Shown piece by piece: positions 58,128 to 64,000 of a stretch of DNA of 64,000 bases. The stretch covers positions 1 to 64,000 of the forward strand of contig JALHOW010000008.1 in NCBI GenBank assembly GCA_022842785.1, written 5' to 3'. Source of the stretch: Hyphomicrobiaceae bacterium (GTDB taxonomy: Bacteria > Pseudomonadota > Alphaproteobacteria > Rhizobiales > Hyphomicrobiaceae). A program made the position numbers and the translations under genes. The first letter of the stretch is position 1. Each line of letters opens with the position of its first letter. The notes beneath the pieces are model-generated. The model was not told where the DNA came from. It was given only the letters and a program-made list of their open reading frames with translations, and searched no databases.

Positions 58128-58156
58128 TTGACAGTGTTCCTTTAGCGGCGCTACGG
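58128..58156 (+). promoter_or_regulatory. Candidate sigma-70-type promoter of the tct operon
   Basis: TTGACA at 58128-58133 is followed after 17 bases by CTACGG at 58151-58156, a fair match to alphaproteobacterial housekeeping promoters, about 40 bases before the tctC start. GGGAGGAAG supplies the ribosome site. Confidence 0.4.
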
Positions 58157-58194
58157 TCCCCCCAACAAAAAATACATACTATGGGAGGAAGACC

Positions 58195-59169
58195 ATGCTG
58201 ACACGGCGCTCGACGCTTGGCGGAATTCTGCTGGCTGCTGTTTCCCTGGGAGCTGCGCCCGCAGCGGCCCAGAACTTCACAAAACAAGTCAATATCATCG
58301 TGCCGTACGCCCCCGGCGGCAGCTCGGACATCCTGGCGCGACTGATCGGCCCGAAACTCTCCGAGGCGATCGGCCAGCCGGTCATCGTCGAGAACAAGCC
58401 GAGTTCGTCAGGGAATGTCGGCGCGGACTTCGTCGCGCGCGCACCCGGCGATGGCCACACGCTTCTCATCACCGACGTCGGCACGCTCGCCAGCACGCCG
58501 AACCTGTTCAAGAAACTCTCGTTCAACGTGCAGACGGACCTCGTGCCCGTCGGCATGGTGATGTTTGCGCCCTATCTCTTTGCCGTGCACCCCTCGGTGC
58601 CGGCTGCCTCGCTGCAAGAGCTGATCGCCTATGACAAAGCCAATCCCGGCAAGCTCAATGTCGCGACGAGCGGTGTCGGCTCCGTGCAGCATCTGACGGC
58701 GCTGGTGTTCACGAAGAAGTACGGCATCAAGTGGGGTATCGTGCCCTACAAGGGTGGCGCTGCGGCCGTGCGCGCTGTCGTCGCCAACGAGAGCAACGTG
58801 ATCTTCAACGGTGCGATCGCGACGCAGCCATTCGTCGTGCAGAACCAGATGAAGGGCCTGGCGGTCTCCGGCGACAAGAAGCTCGCGGCTCTGCCCAATC
58901 TCCCGACGTTCAAGGAGATGGATACGCCTGTATACGACACGGGCTCGTGGCAGGGCTTCTTCACGAGCAAGGGTACGCCCGCGCCCATGGTTGCGCGCCT
59001 CAACAGCGAGATCCGCAAGGTCCTCGCGACCCCTGAAGTCTCGAAGAGGATCGTCGATCTCGGCGGCGAGCTCAAGGACGGCACGCCCGAGGATCTCTCC
59101 AAGTTCGTCACCAGCGCCATCGCGCAGTGGGGCGAGGTCATCAAGGCCGAGGGGCTCTCCCTCGACTGA
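58195..59169 (+). CDS. tctC: Tripartite tricarboxylate transporter substrate-binding protein (TctC/Bug)
   Basis: 324 residues with a signal peptide (MLTRRSTLGGILLAAVSLGAAPAAAQ) and the Bug-family fold: VNIIVPYAPGGSSDILARLIGPKLSEAIGQPVIVENKP, GVGSVQHLTALVF, VPYKGGAAAVRAVVANE. It captures carboxylates such as citrate or other organic acids in the periplasm for TctAB. GGGAGGAAG precedes the ATG. It is the first gene of tctCBA. Confidence 0.95.
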   Translation: MLTRRSTLGGILLAAVSLGAAPAAAQNFTKQVNIIVPYAPGGSSDILARLIGPKLSEAIGQPVIVENKPSSSGNVGADFVARAPGDGHTLLITDVGTLASTPNLFKKLSFNVQTDLVPVGMVMFAPYLFAVHPSVPAASLQELIAYDKANPGKLNVATSGVGSVQHLTALVFTKKYGIKWGIVPYKGGAAAVRAVVANESNVIFNGAIATQPFVVQNQMKGLAVSGDKKLAALPNLPTFKEMDTPVYDTGSWQGFFTSKGTPAPMVARLNSEIRKVLATPEVSKRIVDLGGELKDGTPEDLSKFVTSAIAQWGEVIKAEGLSLD

Positions 59170-59268
59170 GACCGGCATCCTCAGGCACCGCACTCGGCAG
59201 TGCCTTTGCTTTCGAGATGGCCGGGTGCTGTCCGGCCATCTCTTTGTTCCGAGCAGAAGGGCACGGCC

Positions 59269-59715
59269 ATGGGCGCGCGGATAAATCTCCCTGATCTCGC
59301 GTTTGGCGTGCTGCTGATCGTGGTCGGTGCGATCGCCTGGATGCTCATTGTCGATCTCCCTGTCGGCACCGCCACGTCCATGGGCCCGGGCTACGTACCG
59401 CGCGGGCTGGCCGTTATGATCGCGACGTTCGGCATCGTGCAGTGCGCACGCGCGTGCCTCGCGGCGCATGTGCCCTTCCCGGCGACGGCGCTGCGCCCCG
59501 TTCTGTTGGTCGGCGCCTCGGTCGCATCTTTTGCGCTCCTGCTGCGCGTAGCGGGCCTGGCGGTCACCGCCGCTGTTGTCGTCGTCATCGCTGGTTATGC
59601 CGCGTCCGACGTGCGGTTGCGCGAGAACCTGCTGCTGGCTGTCGGCATGGCGGCCTTCGCGGTGGCCTTGTTCGTCTACGGCCTCGGCCTGCCCATTCCC
59701 GTCTGGCCGCAGTAG
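59269..59715 (+). CDS. tctB: Tripartite tricarboxylate transporter small membrane subunit (TctB)
   Basis: 148 residues with four membrane helices (LAFGVLLIVVGAIAWMLIV, LAVMIATFGIVQCARA, LRPVLLVGASVASFALLLRVAGL, LLLAVGMAAFAVALFVYGLGL) and the family start PDLAFGVLLI...MGPGYVPRGLA. The ATG at 59269 is the one giving the conserved N terminus. It lies 12 bases before tctA. Confidence 0.92.
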   Translation: MGARINLPDLAFGVLLIVVGAIAWMLIVDLPVGTATSMGPGYVPRGLAVMIATFGIVQCARACLAAHVPFPATALRPVLLVGASVASFALLLRVAGLAVTAAVVVVIAGYAASDVRLRENLLLAVGMAAFAVALFVYGLGLPIPVWPQ

Positions 59716-59727
59716 GCCCAGCCCCGC

Positions 59728-61227
59728 ATGGACCTCTTCGCCAATCTCGCCACTGGCTTTGCCGTCGCTTTCACGCCGATCAATCTCGCCTTCTGCTTTC
59801 TTGGCGTGCTGATCGGTACGTTGGTCGGCGTCCTTCCCGGCATCGCGCCGATCACGACCATCGCGATCCTGCTGCCGTTTACGTTCTCGCTGCCGCCGGC
59901 CTCATCCCTCATCATGCTGTCGGGCATCTTTTACGGTGCGCAATACGGCGGGTCGACCACCGCCATTCTCGTCAACGTGCCGGGCGAGTCCTCGGCGGTT
60001 GTGACCTGTCTCGACGGGCATCAGATGGCGCGCCAAGGCCGTGCGGGGCCTGCCCTCGCGATGGCGGCGATTGCTTCCTTCGTTGCCGGTACGATCGCCA
60101 CCATCATCATCGCGACGGCCAGCGTTCCCATGAGCTGGTTGGCGTTGAAATTCGCCGCCGCCGAGTACTTCAGCCTCATGGTTCTCGGCCTGACCGGTGC
60201 CGTCGTTCTTGCGCACGGCTCACCCGCGAAGGCAGTGGCGATGGTGCTGATGGGCCTGCTGCTGGGCCTCGTCGGCATCGATGTGAATTCCGGCCTACCC
60301 CGCATGACACTCGGCATCGGCGAGTTGGGCGACGGTATCGGGTTCGTTCCGGTTGCGATCGGTCTCTTCGGCATTGCTGAGCTGGCGGTCGCGCTCGGCA
60401 GCCCGCAGGACCGCTCGCTGCTCGCCTTCAAGGCGCGGAATCTCTGGCCGAGCCGCGAGGACATTCGCATCTGCATCGCGCCCATCCTGCGCGGCACAGC
60501 GATTGGGTCCGTACTCGGCGTACTGCCCGGGGGCGGTGCGGCCTTGTCCTCGTTCGCGGCTTATGCCGTAGAGAAGAAGGTATCGCGCACGCCCGAGCGC
60601 TTCGGGCGCGGCGCCATCGAAGGCGTCGCCTCGCCGGAAGCCGCGAACAATGCCGGCGCGCAGACGAGCTTCATTCCGCTGCTGACGCTCGGCATACCCG
60701 GCAACGCCATCATGGCGCTCATGGTCGGCGCATTGATGATCCAGGGCATCCAGCCGGGACCGCAGGTGATGACGGAGCAGCCGCAGCTTTTCTGGGGCGT
60801 GATCGCCTCCATGTGGCTCGGCAATCTGATGCTGATCGTGCTCAACTTGCCCATGATTGGCCTTTGGGTGTCGCTGCTGCGCATTCCCTACCGGGTCATG
60901 TTCCCAGCCATCGTCTTGTTCTGCTGTATCGGGACCTACTCGATCAACAACAGCGTCTTCGACATCTGGATCATGCTGCTGTTCGGCCTCCTCGGCGTCT
61001 TTCTCATCAAGGTCGGCGCGGAGCCGGCGCCGTTCGTGCTCGGATTTATCCTGGGGCCATTGATGGAGGAGAATTTCCGCCGGGCCATGAACCTCTCGCG
61101 CGGTGACCCCATGGTGTTCGTCGAACGCCCGATCAGCGCCGTGCTCCTGCTCATGTCGCTCGCCTTGCTGGTTATCCTGATCCTGCCAGCCGTGCGCGCC
61201 AAGCGCGAGCAGGTGTTCCAAGAGTAG
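59728..61227 (+). CDS. tctA: Tripartite tricarboxylate transporter large membrane subunit (TctA)
   Basis: 499 residues with about 11-12 membrane helices. GTLVGVLPGIAPITTIAILLPFTFSLPPASSLIMLSGIFYGAQYGGSTTAILVNVPGE and GVLPGGGAALSSFAAYAVEKK are the two TctA signature regions, and TLGIPGNAIMALMVGALMIQGIQPGP the third. It forms the ion-driven permease of the TTT system with TctB and TctC. The operon is complete and appears intact. Confidence 0.97.
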   Translation: MDLFANLATGFAVAFTPINLAFCFLGVLIGTLVGVLPGIAPITTIAILLPFTFSLPPASSLIMLSGIFYGAQYGGSTTAILVNVPGESSAVVTCLDGHQMARQGRAGPALAMAAIASFVAGTIATIIIATASVPMSWLALKFAAAEYFSLMVLGLTGAVVLAHGSPAKAVAMVLMGLLLGLVGIDVNSGLPRMTLGIGELGDGIGFVPVAIGLFGIAELAVALGSPQDRSLLAFKARNLWPSREDIRICIAPILRGTAIGSVLGVLPGGGAALSSFAAYAVEKKVSRTPERFGRGAIEGVASPEAANNAGAQTSFIPLLTLGIPGNAIMALMVGALMIQGIQPGPQVMTEQPQLFWGVIASMWLGNLMLIVLNLPMIGLWVSLLRIPYRVMFPAIVLFCCIGTYSINNSVFDIWIMLLFGLLGVFLIKVGAEPAPFVLGFILGPLMEENFRRAMNLSRGDPMVFVERPISAVLLLMSLALLVILILPAVRAKREQVFQE

Positions 61228-61393
61228 GTCCGGCGCGGCGCACACCTCCTGCGCGGAAAAGCCCTGTGGTGGCCAATCATGCCTGTGCCTATAAGCTCGC
61301 CCAGCGGGCGGCCGCCCGTGCACGCTCCCACCAATCGACGAAGGCCTGATGAAAGCTGATCAAAGCGCTGATCGAAGCCCTGGGGGGTTCGGC

Positions 61394-62572
61394 ATGTCAC
61401 GCGCATTTCTGGTCATGTTCACGGGGCTGCTGCTCGCCCTCAACGCCTTCTCGTGCGACATCACGCTGCCGGCCTTCTGGTCCATGGAGCGCAGCCTTGG
61501 CGCGCACATCGAGCACGTGCAGGCCGTCATTCCGGTCTTTCTCTTCTGCTCGGCGATCGGCCAGCTCGTGTTCGGACCGGCATCCGATGCCTATGGGCGC
61601 AAGCCGGTCATTCTCGTTGGTGTCGCGCTCTACATTGTGGGCGCGCTGATTGCGGCTGCCGCCGACACGCTGACTGTCGCACTTTACGGTCGCGCGCTGC
61701 AGGGCTTTGGCAGCGCGTGCGGAGCCGTTATCGCGCGCGCCCTGCTCCGCGATGTTCATTCGGGCCCTGAACTTGCCCGCACCATGGCGTTCGCGAGTTC
61801 GGTGATCGCGCTCGGGCCGATCGTCGCTCCGCTGGTCGGCTATGGACTGGTCGTGATCGGTGAATGGCGCGGCGTGTTCATCGGCATGGCGATCTATGGC
61901 GCCGGTCTCGCGGCCATGGTGCTCACACAGCTCCAGGAAACCAACAAGTCGCCCGACCGCTCGGCCATTGCGCCCGCGCGCCTCATGAGTGCTACGGCCC
62001 GCGTCTTCGCCAATCGCCAGTCACGCTACTTCGTGCTGCTTTCCGGGATCAACTCGTTCGCGATCCTGTCCTACGTCACGAATGCGCCCCGACTCTACAA
62101 GAACGCTTTCGACGTCGAGGGGCTCGCCTTCACGGCCATGTTCGCCGCGACAGGTGCCGGCATCGTCGCCGGGCAGTATCTGAATGCCCGCCTCATCAGT
62201 CGCCTCGGTGTGATGGCGGCAACGCGCGCCTCGGCGCTCGTGTTGGCCTCCACTGCGATCCTGATCGCCCTTCTGAGCGTGCTCGGGTGGATCAGCCTCG
62301 GCATGTTCGCGGGCCTCATGCTCATTTACAACGCATCGTTCCTGATGGTGATGTCGAACGCGGTGAGCATGGTCATCGATCCCCATCGCGAGATCGCGGG
62401 CGTAGCGTCGTCGACGGTCGGCTTCGTCTCGCAGTTCGTGTCGAGCATTCTCGTATTCGCGACGCTGCCGCTCTTTCAGGGTGCGCTGGTGCCTTGGTCA
62501 CTCGGCATGGTGGTCGTGACGGGGATCGTCGCACTCGCCGTCGTGGCTTACCGGCCGAGGTCGGATCATTAG
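61394..62572 (+). CDS. Bcr/CflA family MFS efflux transporter
   Basis: 392 residues with 12 membrane helices. LNAFSCDITLPAFWSMERSLGAHIEHVQAVIPVFLFCSAIGQLVFGPASDAYGRKPVILVG, with the MFS loop motif GxxSDxxGRKP, and LQGFGSACGAVIARALLRDV are typical of the Bcr/CflA drug-resistance subfamily. The ATG at 61394 has a GGGGGG run 6 bases upstream. The substrate is unknown. Confidence 0.9.
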   Translation: MSRAFLVMFTGLLLALNAFSCDITLPAFWSMERSLGAHIEHVQAVIPVFLFCSAIGQLVFGPASDAYGRKPVILVGVALYIVGALIAAAADTLTVALYGRALQGFGSACGAVIARALLRDVHSGPELARTMAFASSVIALGPIVAPLVGYGLVVIGEWRGVFIGMAIYGAGLAAMVLTQLQETNKSPDRSAIAPARLMSATARVFANRQSRYFVLLSGINSFAILSYVTNAPRLYKNAFDVEGLAFTAMFAATGAGIVAGQYLNARLISRLGVMAATRASALVLASTAILIALLSVLGWISLGMFAGLMLIYNASFLMVMSNAVSMVIDPHREIAGVASSTVGFVSQFVSSILVFATLPLFQGALVPWSLGMVVVTGIVALAVVAYRPRSDH

Positions 62573-62739
62573 CGTTGGCGGTTCCAATTTATTGTGCGCC
62601 GCATCAATGTCTTGCTGCGACGGACGTTCTATCGACAACGTTCCCGACTCAGTCCAGGATTACCAACGCAGGTTGGCGTGAGATCGTTCGAACGGTCCGC
62701 CCGTGCGCCGGGCGGCGCACAACGGGAAGGATCGAGCAT

Positions 62740-62991
62740 ATGGACGCTGCTGCAATCATCGTGATGCTTGTCGTGGGTGCCGTGGCGGGCTGGCTCGCCA
62801 GCCTCGTAGTCGGCGGACCCTGGAGCCTGCTCGGCTACATCATCGCCGGTATCATTGGCGGTGTCGTGGGTGGTTGGCTGCTGAACATGGCCAAGGTTAA
62901 CATCAACGTTGGCCCGCCGATCGTTAATCAGATCATCACGGCTGCTATCGGCGCCATCGTGGTCATTTTGATCGCAAGGCTGATCAGATAG
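62740..62991 (+). CDS. GlsB/YeaQ/YmgE family stress-response membrane protein
   Basis: 83 residues, three membrane helices rich in Gly: MLVVGAVAGWLASLVVGG, LLGYIIAGIIGGVVGGWLLNM, and IITAAIGAIVVILIARLIR. This is the transglycosylase-associated/GlsB fold of small stress-induced inner-membrane proteins. GGAAGG lies 8-9 bases upstream of the ATG at 62740. A palindromic CGTTCGAACG sits in its upstream region. Confidence 0.88.
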   Translation: MDAAAIIVMLVVGAVAGWLASLVVGGPWSLLGYIIAGIIGGVVGGWLLNMAKVNINVGPPIVNQIITAAIGAIVVILIARLIR

Positions 62992-63086
62992 CAACGCACT
63001 GACATATCGTCTAAATTCGGGGCGGGTGCCGGCAACGGGCCCGCCCAACTCTTGTTAAGCAGGCCCAAATAGAGCAAGTAAGGCTG

Positions 63087-64000
63087 ATGGTCACGGTTCT
63101 GGATACGACTGGCAGCAGGCGGACGGGGGCTGAGCGCCACCCGGAGAAGGCCGCGCGGCCCGACACGCCGGTCCTGCGCAAACCGGATTGGATCCGCGTC
63201 AAGGCGCCGGGATCGCCCGTCTACAACGAGACACGCAACATTGTCCGCGAGCACGGCCTCCACACCGTTTGCGAGGAGGCAGGCTGCCCGAACATCGGGG
63301 AGTGCTGGAGCCAGCGCCACGCGACCATGATGATCATGGGCGACACCTGTACGCGCGCCTGCTCATTCTGCAATGTTGCGACTGGCAAGCCCAATCCGCT
63401 CGACCGCCAAGAGCCCCGCAACGTCGGCGAGGCCGTGGCCAAGCTCGGACTCAATCACGTCGTCATCACCTCGGTCGATCGCGATGACTTGGCCGACGGT
63501 GGTGCTCAGCATTTCGCCGAGGTCATCGGCTGGATCCGCAAGCTTGCGCCGACGACCACCATCGAGGTGCTGACGCCAGACTTCCTGCGCAAGGATGGCG
63601 CACTCGAAGTGGTCATCAAGGCGCGCCCCGACGTGTTCAACCACAATCTGGAGACCGTGCCGGGGCTCTACCCAAGCATTCGGCCGGGTGCGCGCTACTT
63701 CCATTCACTGCGCATCCTGCAGCGGGCCAAGGAACTCGATCCCACGATCTTCACGAAGTCCGGCATTATGGTCGGCCTCGGCGAGGAGCGGGAAGCCGTG
63801 CTCCAGCTCATGGATGATCTCAGATCCGCCGACGTCGATTTTCTCACCATCGGCCAGTATCTCCAGCCGACGCGCAAGCACGCCGAGGTCAAGCGCTTCG
63901 TCACGCCCGACGAGTTCGAGAGCTACAAGCGCACGGCGCAGGCCAAGGGGTTTCTGCTGGTCTCCTCGAGCCCGCTCACGCGCTCGAGCTATCATGCTGA
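63087..64000 (+). CDS. lipA: Lipoyl synthase, 3' end beyond the window
   Basis: The frame is open from the ATG at 63087 to the window edge, 304 codons. It encodes a radical-SAM lipoyl synthase: the auxiliary-cluster cysteines [12 protein letters not shown], the radical-SAM motif [26 protein letters not shown] and [20 protein letters not shown]. The enzyme inserts two sulfur atoms into octanoyl groups on E2 and GcvH subunits. AAGG lies just upstream of the start. Only the last few residues should be missing. Confidence 0.97.
   Translation, partial: MVTVLDTTGSRRTGAERHPEKAARPDTPVLRKPDWIRVKAPGSPVYNETRNIVREHGLHTVCEEAGCPNIGECWSQRHATMMIMGDTCTRACSFCNVATGKPNPLDRQEPRNVGEAVAKLGLNHVVITSVDRDDLADGGAQHFAEVIGWIRKLAPTTTIEVLTPDFLRKDGALEVVIKARPDVFNHNLETVPGLYPSIRPGARYFHSLRILQRAKELDPTIFTKSGIMVGLGEEREAVLQLMDDLRSADVDFLTIGQYLQPTRKHAEVKRFVTPDEFESYKRTAQAKGFLLVSSSPLTRSSYHA

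Overview
The window is GC-rich chromosomal DNA from an alphaproteobacterium, most likely order Hyphomicrobiales (Rhizobiales). The evidence is the HdaA-PPK-Ppx cluster, an EnvC-CtpA pair, a TIGR02300 protein, a small HIG1-domain protein, a surA-pdxA-rsmA cluster, and frequent GTG/TTG starts after purine-rich ribosome sites. No rRNA, phage structural genes or complete insertion sequence is visible, and no species is claimed.

Layout. 1-5.3 kb: 3' end of a cold-shock gene, infA, a Nudix hydrolase, an HPt protein and a 1025-residue membrane-anchored coiled-coil protein. 5.3-12.4 kb: a ThDP enzyme with a secreted protein and an unrecognised protein made of two internal repeats, then ctpA/envC, then divergently a HIG1 protein and a cobalamin adenosyltransferase. 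12.6-14.5 kb: rhomboid protease, FkbM methyltransferase, tRNA-Val and a candidate small RNA. 14.5-19 kb: a D-2-hydroxyacid dehydrogenase, then a small accessory patch ending at a CAU tRNA, holding a lone nuclease-like HSDR_N gene, a solitary HigA antitoxin, a tiny ORF with a palindromic operator and a TIR-domain gene. 19-30.8 kb: SIMPL protein, MgtE, glycosyltransferase, CoA transferase, GYD protein, a second ThDP enzyme, surA-like/pdxA/rsmA and a DnaJ-type co-chaperone. 31-38 kb: a minus-strand run of phosphatidyltransferase, AI-2E-type transporter, hdaA, ppk and ppx. 38-49.7 kb: GST, an amidotransferase fold lacking its catalytic Cys, a lipoprotein, folA, a CsgG-like lipoprotein, VOC protein, AstE-like hydrolase, TIGR02300, aspartate aminotransferase, manC/algA, pssA, DUF1330 and a sigma-54 response regulator. 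50-64 kb: PepF, two RNA methyltransferases, rfbB, a zinc metallopeptidase, a four-rhodanese protein, a complete TctCBA transporter, a Bcr/CflA exporter, a GlsB-like protein and lipA, which runs off the end.

Most of the content is housekeeping: translation and RNA modification, envelope growth, phospholipid synthesis, polyphosphate turnover with DnaA inactivation, cofactors (PLP, tetrahydrofolate, cobalamin, lipoate) and surface sugars. The most unusual material is of three kinds. First, two convergent gene pairs (42.0-42.2 kb and 55.1-55.2 kb) are each separated by a head-to-head pair of ~78-bp bulged palindromes whose outer ends carry the stop codons of the neighbouring genes. The arm sequences differ between loci but the architecture is the same. 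Second, the defence-like patch at 16.1-19.0 kb. Third, the unrecognised internally duplicated protein at 7.7-8.5 kb. Several other convergent gaps also hold palindromic repeats.
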